Assembly (NCBI GenBank): GCA_000431795.1
Contig: FR887366.1
Coordinates: 1 to 39,678 of the forward strand
Direction: 5' to 3'
Source: Clostridium sp. CAG:302
Lineage (GTDB): Bacteria; Bacillota_I; Bacilli_A; RF39; UBA660
DNA length: 39,678 bases
Shown here piece by piece: positions 16,698-25,221 of the stretch. Within the stretch, counting starts at the first letter, position 1, and every line of letters starts with the position of its first letter. Position numbers and translations under genes: made by a program. Under the pieces are notes generated by a model that saw only the letters and a program-made list of their open reading frames with translations, was not told where the DNA came from and did no database searches.

Positions 16698-17194
16698 CTT
16701 ATAATTTTATCTAATATACCATAAGATATAATACTCATAATAATACTAGCAAGTATTACACCTAAGAATATAGCAATAGAAGATTTCTTCTTATCTAGCC
16801 TTAAGAGTACTGCAAGTCCTGCTCCTGTCCAAGCACCAGTACCAGGAAGTGGAATTCCAACAAATAGTAGTAGTCCCAAATATCCATACTTTTCAATTTG
16901 TGCTTTTTTAGATAATATCTTTTTTTCCAACTTAACAACAATCTTTTCAGTAGTCTTAAACTTCTTAAGCCAGTTAAATATTTTATCCAAGAATATAAGA
17001 ACAAATGGAATAGGCAAACAGTTACCTAATATACTTATAATGTAAGCAGGTATAAAATCCATCCCAATAATAGAAGCTGCCAGTAGACCTCCTCTTAATT
17101 CTAGTATAGGTAACATTGAAATAACAAATACAGCAATCTCTTTACCAATACCACTACCAAATAAATCAATAATCTTTTGTACTATTCCTTGCAT
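16694..17194 (-). CDS. Small multidrug-export family (COG2426) membrane protein
   Basis: The 166-aa integral membrane protein matches the Sm_multidrug_ex family (PF06695): early FVISMLPILELRGGLLAA, then FIPAYIISILGNCLPIPFVL, a basic cytoplasmic loop (KKFKTTEKIVVKLEKKIL), the family block YGYLGLLLFVGIPLPGTGAWTGA cut across two helices, and a last segment near FLGVILASIIMSIISYG. The family name is historical; transport of drugs is not well shown. It is transcribed alone on the minus strand, convergent with rbgA. Confidence 0.85.
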   Translation of the reverse strand: MQGIVQKIIDLFGSGIGKEIAVFVISMLPILELRGGLLAASIIGMDFIPAYIISILGNCLPIPFVLIFLDKIFNWLKKFKTTEKIVVKLEKKILSKKAQIEKYGYLGLLLFVGIPLPGTGAWTGAGLAVLLRLDKKKSSIAIFLGVILASIIMSIISYGILDKIIR

Positions 17195-17285
17195 TTTATC
17201 ATTCCTCTCATCTTCTTAATTATAACATTAATATTAATATATGTAAATTACCTTATCATTACTTGACACTTCATTTAAACTTATG

Positions 17286-17314
17286 TTGCATTTTAAGATT
17301 TTATACGATATAAT
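17286..17314 (+). promoter_or_regulatory. Promoter of the phosphatidyltransferase gene
   Basis: TTGCAT (17286-17291), a 17-nt spacer and TATAAT (17309-17314) lie 20 nt before the ATG at 17334. The ATG at 17283 is upstream of this promoter and cannot be the start. Confidence 0.75.
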
Positions 17315-17333
17315 CATAACGGGAGGTATAGAC

Positions 17334-17963
17334 ATGAAAAAGAAAATAATAAAACAAATACCAAATATAATTACCATTACTAGAATTATAAGTCTAATAA
17401 TAGGTTTTATTTTATTTTGTAAAGAAAAGTTTTTATATGCAATTATACTCTATATATATGGAGCAGTATCTGATTTTTTTGACGGATACTTTGCCAGGAG
17501 ACTAAATGCTTATACCAAACTTGGTAAATACTTAGATGCTATAAGTGATAAATTATATTCTTTTTCAGTAATGATATTATTAATAATAAATAGAAGTATT
17601 TTAATTGTTATACCATTATTACTAGAGGGTATAATATCTTTTGTTAACTATAAAATAATAATAAAATATAAAAGTACTCATACTGAAAGAGTAGGAAAAC
17701 ATAAAATGAACTTAGAATTTTTAATGTTAATATCCTCAATGATATCTATTAAAATAAAATATTTTTCAGTAGTATTTTATATATTTCTAATACTTACAAT
17801 ATATTTCCAAATACAAACTATTATTTCTTATATTAATCAGTTTCATAATAAATCTAAAGAGAAGATAATTGATTTAAAAGGTAAGAATATAATAGAAAAA
17901 ATCAAGTTTTTATTTAATGAATTTATTTTTTATTTAATATATCCAGTAAAAATTATTAAATAA
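17334..17963 (+). CDS. CDP-alcohol phosphatidyltransferase family protein
   Basis: The enzyme joins a CDP-diacylglycerol-type donor to an alcohol in the membrane. The 209-aa protein shows the signature D-x2-DG-x2-AR-x8-G-x3-D-x3-D as SDFFDGYFARRLNAYTK continuing GKYLDAISDK (about residues 45-72). Several hydrophobic segments flank it, and the C-terminus is basic. The start at 17334 follows GGGAGG. PgsA (phosphatidylglycerophosphate synthase) is the likeliest role, but the sequence alone does not separate it from cardiolipin- or phosphatidylinositol-type relatives. Double-hairpin copy B follows. Confidence 0.85.
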   Translation: MKKKIIKQIPNIITITRIISLIIGFILFCKEKFLYAIILYIYGAVSDFFDGYFARRLNAYTKLGKYLDAISDKLYSFSVMILLIINRSILIVIPLLLEGIISFVNYKIIIKYKSTHTERVGKHKMNLEFLMLISSMISIKIKYFSVVFYIFLILTIYFQIQTIISYINQFHNKSKEKIIDLKGKNIIEKIKFLFNEFIFYLIYPVKIIK

Positions 17964-17980
17964 ATATTATTGCTTTTTGT

Positions 17981-18034
17981 CACTCTAAGCCTCAGGTCTT
18001 AGAGTGTTATTTTTAGCCTGTAGTCTAAAAATAA
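17981..18034 (-). repeat. Double-hairpin element, copy B
   Basis: Read on the minus strand, hairpin X (10-bp stem 18034-18025 with 18016-18007, loop ACTACAGG) is followed directly by hairpin Y (9-bp stem 17998-18006 with 17981-17989, loop ACCTGAGG). It is inverted relative to copies A and C and lies downstream of the phosphatidyltransferase gene. Confidence 0.85.
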
Positions 18035-18061
18035 AAAATATTATTAATTCTTGAAAACATC

Positions 18062-18090
18062 TTGAAAAAATGGCGATTTTATAGTACACT
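18062..18090 (+). promoter_or_regulatory. Promoter of the anchored exported-protein gene
   Basis: TTGAAA (18062-18067), 17 nt, TACACT (18085-18090), then GGAGG at 18105. Confidence 0.5.
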
Positions 18091-18120
18091 AAATTATAGA
18101 GTATGGAGGCTAGATGTTTT

Positions 18121-19638
18121 ATGAGTGAAAAAATAAAGAAATTATTGAATAATAAATATTTTATTGTAGCATTAGTAGCATTACTTATAGTATTAGTAAT
18201 AGGAACTGGTACTTATGCTTGGCTTACGTGGTCTAGTCCTAATACTACAAAATTAACTGTTAAAATAGGTAATATAGCAGATGTTATATTTGATAATGGT
18301 AAAGAAATTAATACTACTAGTTTAGCACCAGTATTTACTTATGATCAAGGTGAAAAGACTAGTTTCTCAATAGTAAAAAGAAGCACTGCCACAAGTGCTA
18401 ATATAGATTACACGATCACTTTAAATATAACTTCAATAGCGGCTGAATTAAAGGTTGCAAGTTTTAAGTATGTGTTATTAAATGGTAATCAAGTAGTTAG
18501 ACAAGGTGACTTTAGTAGTGCCTCTAGTGGTGGTACTATTTCATTAAGTTCAAGTAGATTAACAGATACACGTGCCGATTTTACCTTCTATATTTATATA
18601 GATGGCAATACAGAAAATAATGCTAATATGATGAATAAAGAGTTTAAGGCTACAATTAATGTTAGTGCTAGTGAGGGTAGCAATACTATAAATGCTGTAC
18701 AACATATAACTAATTTATATCTTAACAATAAGGATTACACAATGCAAAATGGTGATGTTGTTTACTCGATAGCATCTTCAGAAAATTTAATGATGGATAA
18801 AAACGGTGGTATTACTGAGGAAGAAGATAGTGGCAATCTAAGATATTATGGTGAATATCCAAAAAACTATATATTTTTTAACTGCGATGCATATCCAGAT
18901 ACTAATTGCGAAATATGGAGAATAATTGGTGTTTTTAATGGAAAACTTAAAATAATTAGAGATGAACCAATAAGCACAACAGCTGTACCGATGGATTTGG
19001 CTGGCGCTACATATTGGAAGAATACAACAATCGGAAAGATATTTAATTATAATGAACAATCATGTTCACTTTATTGGTCAAATAGTTTTACTGAATCGTG
19101 TTCAGTGGCTGAATCTGTTCTCTCATTAGATTCTAATTTTATATATGATATTGGAACAGAAAATACTTTAAAAAATAATGAAACAAAAAGTATGATAGCA
19201 TTTTTTCCAAAATATTTATATTCAATGTCTAATTTTATAACTAGTAGTAATGCTCTTGAAAAATTTTATCAGCTTGCCACTACTACGGATGATGATTCAA
19301 CTGATGGATATATTCATGTTGGTATAATGGATATTGCAGATTATGGATATACATCTGATTTTGCTGCTACTTGTGGCGGAATAAGCACTATGGATGATAT
19401 AGCGAGCTGTGGAAGACAAGCATGGTTATATAAAAGTAATACTGATCCAGAGTTATTTATGAATTCTGATAATGGTTCCGCTTTACTTCTTAATTCAGAT
19501 GGAGGTATTAGTCTTGGATCGACAGGTGATTCTGGATTGTTTAGACCAGTAGTATATTTAAATGCTAATGTTAAATTTAACGATCTTAGTTATGGAGATG
19601 GCCAAGATGGCCTTCCATATCAAATAGTAATAGAATAG
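18121..19638 (+). CDS. Exported protein with TasA/camelysin-like anchor and Cys-rich C-terminal module
   Basis: This 505-aa protein starts MSEKIKKLLNNK; GGAGG lies 11 nt ahead, and an ATG at 18103 overlaps that site. A membrane or signal segment (about residues 14-36, VALVALLIVLVIGTGTYAW) is followed by WLTWSSPN and a beta-rich region (NTTKLTVKIGNIADV) like exported TasA/camelysin-type proteins. From about residue 235 a second module begins (LRYYGEYPKNYIFFN, EIWRIIGVFNGKLKIIRDE, YWKNTTIG) with paired cysteines, ending GLFRPVVYLNANVKF. I recognise it as a module repeated in surface proteins of uncultured Firmicutes but cannot assign a function. The gene at 19666 follows closely. Confidence 0.65.
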   Translation: MSEKIKKLLNNKYFIVALVALLIVLVIGTGTYAWLTWSSPNTTKLTVKIGNIADVIFDNGKEINTTSLAPVFTYDQGEKTSFSIVKRSTATSANIDYTITLNITSIAAELKVASFKYVLLNGNQVVRQGDFSSASSGGTISLSSSRLTDTRADFTFYIYIDGNTENNANMMNKEFKATINVSASEGSNTINAVQHITNLYLNNKDYTMQNGDVVYSIASSENLMMDKNGGITEEEDSGNLRYYGEYPKNYIFFNCDAYPDTNCEIWRIIGVFNGKLKIIRDEPISTTAVPMDLAGATYWKNTTIGKIFNYNEQSCSLYWSNSFTESCSVAESVLSLDSNFIYDIGTENTLKNNETKSMIAFFPKYLYSMSNFITSSNALEKFYQLATTTDDDSTDGYIHVGIMDIADYGYTSDFAATCGGISTMDDIASCGRQAWLYKSNTDPELFMNSDNGSALLLNSDGGISLGSTGDSGLFRPVVYLNANVKFNDLSYGDGQDGLPYQIVIE

Positions 19639-19665
19639 TAAAAAGAAAGAAAAGAGGTAATTAAA

Positions 19666-20562
19666 ATGAATGAACAAGAAATGATAATGAATGAGAAAAT
19701 TAGGAAAAGAGAAAAATTGGATACTATACTTGCTTATATATTATTAGTGTTTTTAATTGGGGCAATACTATTTATTTTGTATTTAAAGTTTATTAAGAGA
19801 GAAGATACTACTACTCCTGTAGAGAAGCCTAATAATAATATTACATTAAATGATATATCTAATAGTTTAAATAATAGTACTTTAGCAAATAGATATTTAA
19901 ATGATAATGTTACATTTAGTTCTAAAGTAAATGGTACTTCGTTAGTAATTGACTATAAAAAAGATGATAAGATAGTTAATTTAAATGTTAATACTATGGG
20001 TACTGAATTAGAATTTACTATGAATGAAGATAATAGATTAGTTACTGAAGATATTTACAAAGAAGTGGCTAATATAATATGCGTATATTATAAAAATACT
20101 GAAGATGCATGCAGAAGTACCCTAAGTAAAGTAGATGAGAATAATCCTATTAATGGTATAAGATATGTTACTTCAGATAATAATATACTTGTATATGTTA
20201 ATACTGCTAAAAGTATTGATATAGAAAATATTGATACTTATACTGAAGTTACTAAGACTGAATTATCTAAAACTAATTATGAATTAAAATTAGATACTGA
20301 AACTATAAACAACATTAAGATAACTAATGCTGATACTTTAATTACATTTACTGGAAATGTTACTACCACTAGTGAAAGTAAAAATATGTCTATTGTAGTA
20401 ACTTTATATGGAGATAATGATACTAAGTTAACTGAAGAAAAGTATGAATTTAATGATACTAATAAATTAGAAGAGAATAAAGAATTTAAAGTAGAGTTTA
20501 CTCTAAATGATACTTTAAATTTAGATAGTATTAAAGCATATAGCATAAGTATTGAAAAATAG
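19666..20562 (+). CDS. Membrane-anchored exported protein of unknown function
   Basis: This 298-aa protein is not recognised. It has a charged N-terminus of about 20 residues, one membrane segment (about 22-43, LAYILLVFLIGAILFILYL) and a Thr/Asn/Asp-rich outer part with two Cys residues (IICVYYKN and DACRSTL) that could form a disulfide. The C-terminal third repeats beta-strand patterns (TLITFTGNVTTTSESKNM, IVVTLYGDNDTKLTEE) resembling an Ig-like or FxLYD-type domain. It begins 27 nt after the preceding exported protein with a good AGAGGTAAT site, so the two are probably one operon. Confidence 0.55.
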   Translation: MNEQEMIMNEKIRKREKLDTILAYILLVFLIGAILFILYLKFIKREDTTTPVEKPNNNITLNDISNSLNNSTLANRYLNDNVTFSSKVNGTSLVIDYKKDDKIVNLNVNTMGTELEFTMNEDNRLVTEDIYKEVANIICVYYKNTEDACRSTLSKVDENNPINGIRYVTSDNNILVYVNTAKSIDIENIDTYTEVTKTELSKTNYELKLDTETINNIKITNADTLITFTGNVTTTSESKNMSIVVTLYGDNDTKLTEEKYEFNDTNKLEENKEFKVEFTLNDTLNLDSIKAYSISIEK

Positions 20563-20571
20563 GAGATTAAT

Positions 20572-21276
20572 ATGAGCGTACATATTGAAAGTAACAAAGA
20601 TGATATTGCAGAAACTGTATTAATGCCTGGCGATCCAAAAAGATGTGAATATATAGCCAGAAAATTCTTAGCCAATGCTAAACTTATTAATAATGTTAGA
20701 GGAATGACTGGCTATACAGGATACTATAAAAGTAAAAAAATAACAGTATTTCCTTCAGGAATGGGTAATCCTAGTATGGGAATATACTCTTATGAATTAT
20801 TTAAAGAATATGATGTAAATAATATAATTAGAATTGGTACTATGGGTGCATATACCAATTTAAATTTAAAAGATATAGTATTAGTAACAAACTCAGTTAC
20901 TAATTCTAATTATGGTAAATTTTTATGTAATTATCCAAATATAAATATAAATGGTAGTATTGAATTAAATAGTGCCATAGAAAGTACAGCGGCGACATTA
21001 AATATAAAAGTAAATAAAGGAAATATATATTCATCAGATGTCTTTTATGAACAAAATAATGATTTTAAAGACAAAGTAAGTAAGTACTCAGTACTAGGAG
21101 TAGAAATGGAGTCATTTGCTTTATTTACTAACGCTAAATTACTTGGTAAAAGAGCTAGTACTGTCTTAATGGTAAGTGATAGTTTTTTATCAAGTAATAA
21201 ATTATCTAGTTTAGAAAGAGAACAGGGTCTTGATAATTTAATAACTTTAGCCTTAGAAACTTGTTTAAAAATATAA
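20572..21276 (+). CDS. deoD: Purine-nucleoside phosphorylase, DeoD type
   Basis: DeoD cleaves purine (deoxy)nucleosides with phosphate to base and (deoxy)ribose-1-phosphate in the cytoplasm. The 234-aa protein matches the hexameric DeoD family: MPGDPKRCEYIA (near residue 17, phosphate site), FPSGMGNPSMGIYSYEL (near 62), IRIGTMGAYTNLNLKDIVL (near 85), GVEMESFALFTNAK (near 180, ribose site) and VSDSFLSSNK (near 203, catalytic Asp). It starts 10 nt after the preceding gene with AGGAGATTA before the ATG. Confidence 0.95.
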   Translation: MSVHIESNKDDIAETVLMPGDPKRCEYIARKFLANAKLINNVRGMTGYTGYYKSKKITVFPSGMGNPSMGIYSYELFKEYDVNNIIRIGTMGAYTNLNLKDIVLVTNSVTNSNYGKFLCNYPNININGSIELNSAIESTAATLNIKVNKGNIYSSDVFYEQNNDFKDKVSKYSVLGVEMESFALFTNAKLLGKRASTVLMVSDSFLSSNKLSSLEREQGLDNLITLALETCLKI

Positions 21277-21290
21277 AACTAGGTTATAAT
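21261..21290 (+). promoter_or_regulatory. Promoter of ymfF-ymfH
   Basis: TTGTTT (21261-21266), an 18-nt spacer and TATAAT (21285-21290), partly inside the end of deoD; GGGGAAGAGGTG follows. Confidence 0.5.
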
Positions 21291-21309
21291 ATAGGGGAAG
21301 AGGTGAATT

Positions 21310-22578
21310 ATGAATATTGAATCACATAATATGGGAGCATACAACCTACATTTTATTAAAACAAATAAATTTAAAACAATATCAGTAGATGTTAACTTTT
21401 ATCGTGAGATAAAAGAAGATGAAATCACTAAAAGAAACCTATTGAAAATGATATTACTAGATTCTAATAATGATTATAAAACCGAAAGAGAACTAATTAT
21501 AGAAAGTGAAAGACTATATGATATAAAAATATCTTCAGGTATATCTAGAATAGGTAAATTTAGTGATTTATCTTTTCAAACTAAATTTTTAAATGAAAAA
21601 TATACGGAAGAAGATATGAATAAAGAATCTATTATTTTTTTCCTAAGTTTAATATTTAATCCTTGTGTAAAAGAAGGTAGATTTGTTAATATAGATAAAC
21701 AAAAAAATAGATTATATCAAGAAATAAATAGTCTTAAGGATAATAAGATTAAATATTCTATGTTGAAATTAATGGAAAAAATAAAAGATAAACCATATTC
21801 ATATAATCCTTATGGTAAAAAAGAAGATTTAGATGATATAAGTGGTAAAGAATTATATGAATATTATAAAAAAGTAATAAGTGAAGATCAAATAGATATC
21901 TTTGTACTAGGAGATTTCTCTTCTAGTGAGATGAAAGAAATATTTAAAGAATATTTTAAAGTAAATACTTTTAAAAAAGAACATAAAAATCTTATAATTC
22001 CAGAACTAGTTCCAAGAAAGAGAATAGTAAAATATCATGAGTATGAGAAAGTTAGTCAGTCTCAGTTAGTACTACTATGTAGTTTAAATAATTTAACCGA
22101 TTTTGAAAGAAAATATACTATAAAGTTATATAGTGAGATACTTGGAGGATCTTCTAGCTCAGTACTTTTTAGTAAGGTTCGTGAAGATAAAGGCTACTGC
22201 TACTACATAAATTCAGGAGTAAAGGCTTATGATAATATTCTTATTATTAATTCCGGCGTAGAAAAGAAAAATATTGAACCCGCTATTAAATTAATTAGAA
22301 GATGTTTAAAAGATATAAATAATGGTAAAGTATCAGATGAATTAATAGAGTCATCTAGAAATACTATTTTATCCTCAATTAAAGCATCATCAGATACTCC
22401 AATGGGAATAATAAATACAGCATTATCTAGAGTACTTGTGGGTTCAGATGATATGGAAGAAAGAATAAATAATTTTAGTAAAATTACTAAAGAAGACATA
22501 GTAAAAGTAAGTAAGAAAGTTAGTCTTCATACCATCCTTACTCTAGAAGATAAGGAGGAAGAACATGAAGAAGATTAG
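21310..22578 (+). CDS. ymfF: M16 peptidase-like protein of the YmfF/YfmF type (inactive partner)
   Basis: The 422-aa protein has the M16 fold but lacks the zinc motif HxxEH, as usual for YmfF. Recognisable blocks are NLHFIKTNKFKTISVDVNF at the N-terminus, LYDIKISSGISRIGKFSDL, the helical KKVISEDQIDIFVLGDFSS region near residue 190, and SQLVLLCSLN / LGGSSSSVLFSKVREDKGYCY (about 255-300). In Bacillus ymfF and ymfH form a pair; current annotation connects them with EF-P 5-aminopentanol modification. It overlaps ymfH by 14 nt, so they are translationally coupled. Its stop is TAG. Confidence 0.88.
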   Translation: MNIESHNMGAYNLHFIKTNKFKTISVDVNFYREIKEDEITKRNLLKMILLDSNNDYKTERELIIESERLYDIKISSGISRIGKFSDLSFQTKFLNEKYTEEDMNKESIIFFLSLIFNPCVKEGRFVNIDKQKNRLYQEINSLKDNKIKYSMLKLMEKIKDKPYSYNPYGKKEDLDDISGKELYEYYKKVISEDQIDIFVLGDFSSSEMKEIFKEYFKVNTFKKEHKNLIIPELVPRKRIVKYHEYEKVSQSQLVLLCSLNNLTDFERKYTIKLYSEILGGSSSSVLFSKVREDKGYCYYINSGVKAYDNILIINSGVEKKNIEPAIKLIRRCLKDINNGKVSDELIESSRNTILSSIKASSDTPMGIINTALSRVLVGSDDMEERINNFSKITKEDIVKVSKKVSLHTILTLEDKEEEHEED

Positions 22579-23836
22579 AATTAAAGGTGTAGAAGAAGAT
22601 ATCTTTTATGAAAAATTAGATAATGGACTAGAAGTATATTTATATACCAAAGATACCATTCATTCTAATTATGTAACATTTACTACTAAATATGGATCTG
22701 TATACAATGAATTTGTACCAATAAATAGTGATAAGATGACTACTTTTCCTAAAGGAATAGCCCATTTTCTAGAACATAAAGTATTTGCAGAGAAAGAAGA
22801 TCCCCAACCAATGGAATTCTTTGCTAGAAGTGGAGCGGTCTGCAATGCCTATACAACATTTAAAAATACAACATATTTATTCTATGCTACAGAGTCTCTA
22901 AAAGAAAATATAGAATATTTATTAAACTTTGTTCAAAATATTTATCTAACTGATGAATCAGTAGAAAATGAAAAAGATATAATATCTGAAGAAATTCATA
23001 TGTATGATGATAGACCAATGAGTATTCTCGAAGAAAAAGTAAGAAAGAATACTCTAAAAACTAATCCATATAAAGATAGTATTATAGGTACTACTAAAGA
23101 TATAAGAAGTATAACAAAAGAAGACTTAGAAACCTGCTACCATACTTTTTATCATCCTTCTAATATGTTTATTGTTATTACTGGCAACTTTGATTCAGAA
23201 GAAATAATGAATGTTATTAAAGAAAATCAAAGTAAAAAAGAATTTTCTAAAGAGGGTAGTATCAAGATAAAAGAGTTTACTGAAGAAGACAAAGTAGTAA
23301 AAGAAAAAGAAATAGTTAAAGTAGAAACTAATATACCTAAAATAGCCTATACTATAAAATTACCAATTAAAGATATTAAAATTACCAGAAGAAAATTACA
23401 TTTATATTTATATATCTTATTTACTATTCTCTTTGATGAAACATCAGAGCTTGATGAGACGTTAAAGAAAGATGGTATTATAAATAATACTACTTATGTT
23501 AATTTAATTAACTGTGATACCCATATTTTAATATCACTTATGAATGAAACTAATAAGTATGATGACTACATTAACAAAATAAAAGATAAATTAAATAATA
23601 TAGAGATAAATGAAGAAGACTTTAATAGAAAGAAAAAAGTACTTATAAGTAATGAAGTATTTGCTTATGAAAATGCTGAAGCAGTAGGAGATATCATTAT
23701 CGATAATATTATTTACAATAAACATCTTGAAGATAATCCTATTGAAATAATTGATAGTTTAAATATGGAAGAATTCTTAGAATTACTAAAGAAAATAGAT
23801 ATAAATAATACTTCTTTAGTAATATTAAAAAAATAA
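22565..23836 (+). CDS. ymfH: M16 zinc metallopeptidase of the YmfH/YfmH type (active partner)
   Basis: The 423-aa protein carries the inverted zinc motif in GIAHFLEHKVF (H-F-L-E-H, about residues 66-70) with the third ligand Glu expected in ENEKDIISEEIHMYDDR (about 138-154). Downstream are HTFYHPSNMFIVITGNFD (about 190-207) and the family's C-terminal half. It starts at GGAGGAAGAACATG inside the end of ymfF. Together with ymfF it forms the paired system named above; the substrate is not evident. ftsW follows after an 87-nt gap. Confidence 0.92.
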   Translation: MKKIRIKGVEEDIFYEKLDNGLEVYLYTKDTIHSNYVTFTTKYGSVYNEFVPINSDKMTTFPKGIAHFLEHKVFAEKEDPQPMEFFARSGAVCNAYTTFKNTTYLFYATESLKENIEYLLNFVQNIYLTDESVENEKDIISEEIHMYDDRPMSILEEKVRKNTLKTNPYKDSIIGTTKDIRSITKEDLETCYHTFYHPSNMFIVITGNFDSEEIMNVIKENQSKKEFSKEGSIKIKEFTEEDKVVKEKEIVKVETNIPKIAYTIKLPIKDIKITRRKLHLYLYILFTILFDETSELDETLKKDGIINNTTYVNLINCDTHILISLMNETNKYDDYINKIKDKLNNIEINEEDFNRKKKVLISNEVFAYENAEAVGDIIIDNIIYNKHLEDNPIEIIDSLNMEEFLELLKKIDINNTSLVILKK

Positions 23837-23923
23837 AAGATATAGATAAAATATGTAAACTGATAAAAAATAGATTTAAAAAAAGATAAAAATATGCTAT
23901 TATAATAATAGGGATGTGATGAT

Positions 23924-25075
23924 ATGAAGAAAATATTATCAAAATTAGATAAACCATTATTAATAGTAACAATTATCTTTTTTATTTTTGGCCTTATAAT
24001 GATACTTAGTGCTTCTTCAATGGAATCATATATGCGTTATAATTATAGCCCATATCATTACTTTTTTAGACAAGCTATATTTTTAGGAGTGGGATTAATT
24101 GCTTCTCTCTTTGTAATTATCTTTCCTACTAAAAATTATAAAAAAATAGATAAAGTATTACTTGGTACAATAATACTGGCTTTAATTGGATTAATATTCT
24201 ATGGACATGTTGCCAACCAAGCAGTCAGTTGGTACAAGATAGGTCCTTTCGCTATTCAGCCTTCTGAGTTTGCTAAAATAATAATAATAATATATTTAGC
24301 AGTTTATTATTCCAAAAATAAAGATAAACTAGATAATCAGTGGAATATAATTAAACCAATGATATTTATTGTAATAATAGCGGTATTAGTAGCCCTACAA
24401 CCAGACATGGGAACTGCTGTTATAATAGGATTAATAGCTCTTGCTATATTCTATGCTACTCCTATGGAAAAGAAAAGCAGAAGTATCTTCAACAAAATCT
24501 TTATTGGAGGTATTCTTCTCGTAGTTCTAGTACTAATAGTCGCTGGAGGTAAATTTCTTCAGTCGTATCAATTAGATAGATTTAACTATTTTAATCCTTG
24601 CGATAGATATCAAGAAAAAACTGGTTATCAGTTATGTAATAGTTTTATAGCCTTTAAAAATGGTGGTATAAAAGGTCAAGGCCTTGGAGGATCTACTCAA
24701 AAGTATTTATATTTACCAGAATCTTATACTGACTTTATATTTCCTATTATCGTAGAAGAATGGGGCTTAATCGTAGGTATTATTATCATTTTAATATATA
24801 TGTTTGTATTATTTAGAATAATTCAAATAGCCAGAAGAGCAAGTAATCTAAAAAACAGTCTAATATGTTATGGCGTATTTGTTTATTTGCTTCTTCATAT
24901 AATGATAAATTTACTCGGAGTAACCGGAGTAATACCATTAACTGGAGTACCACTTCCATTCCTATCTTATGGAGGATCATATACAATATGTTTAATGATT
25001 GCCTTAAGCCTAGTACAAAGGGTTTCAATAGAAACAAACATCCAAAAACAAAAAGAACTAAAAAAACTATCATAA
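23924..25075 (+). CDS. ftsW: Septal SEDS peptidoglycan polymerase FtsW
   Basis: The 383-aa multi-pass membrane protein belongs to the SEDS family (FtsW/RodA/SpoVE), which polymerises lipid II. Visible blocks are LIMILSASSMESYMRY (near residue 25), WYKIGPFAIQPSEFAKI (near 105), ALQPDMGTAVIIG (near 157, with the catalytic-type Asp), GQGLGGSTQKYLYLPESYTD (cut near 247-266), FPIIVEEWGLIVG and TGVPLPFLSYGGS (near 345). The location next to ftsA-ftsZ favours FtsW over RodA. The stop codon at 25073-25075 lies inside the first stem of double-hairpin copy C. Confidence 0.93.
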   Translation: MKKILSKLDKPLLIVTIIFFIFGLIMILSASSMESYMRYNYSPYHYFFRQAIFLGVGLIASLFVIIFPTKNYKKIDKVLLGTIILALIGLIFYGHVANQAVSWYKIGPFAIQPSEFAKIIIIIYLAVYYSKNKDKLDNQWNIIKPMIFIVIIAVLVALQPDMGTAVIIGLIALAIFYATPMEKKSRSIFNKIFIGGILLVVLVLIVAGGKFLQSYQLDRFNYFNPCDRYQEKTGYQLCNSFIAFKNGGIKGQGLGGSTQKYLYLPESYTDFIFPIIVEEWGLIVGIIIILIYMFVLFRIIQIARRASNLKNSLICYGVFVYLLLHIMINLLGVTGVIPLTGVPLPFLSYGGSYTICLMIALSLVQRVSIETNIQKQKELKKLS

Positions 25076-25123
25076 CGTAGACCTTAGGCTATGTTATGCC
25101 TCTTAAGACCTAGGCTTAAGAGG
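25071..25123 (+). repeat. Double-hairpin element, copy C
   Basis: Hairpin X (10-bp stem 25071-25080 with 25089-25098, one G-U, loop ACCTTAGG) abuts hairpin Y (9-bp stem 25099-25107 with 25115-25123, loop ACCTAGG). It is in the same orientation as copy A. The first stem includes the ftsW stop codon. Confidence 0.85.
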
Positions 25124-25160
25124 AAATAAATAAAAAAATAAACAAAAAGAAAAGAAAATA

Positions 25161-25199
25161 TATACAATTCTTTCTTTTTTTGTTATAATTAAATTGTAT
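25161..25199 (+). promoter_or_regulatory. ftsA promoter flanked by an inverted repeat
   Basis: TATACA (25161-25166) and TATAAT (25184-25189) are 17 nt apart. ATACAATT (25162-25169) and AATTGTAT (25192-25199) form an 8-bp inverted repeat around the -10. Confidence 0.5.
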
Positions 25200-25221
25200 C
25201 ATTTTAGGGAGAGTCGATATC

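Noticed and set aside
17981..18034. Double-hairpin copies as ordinary intrinsic terminators
   Set aside because: None has a T tract after the second hairpin in either orientation, and the loops are conserved, which terminators do not need.
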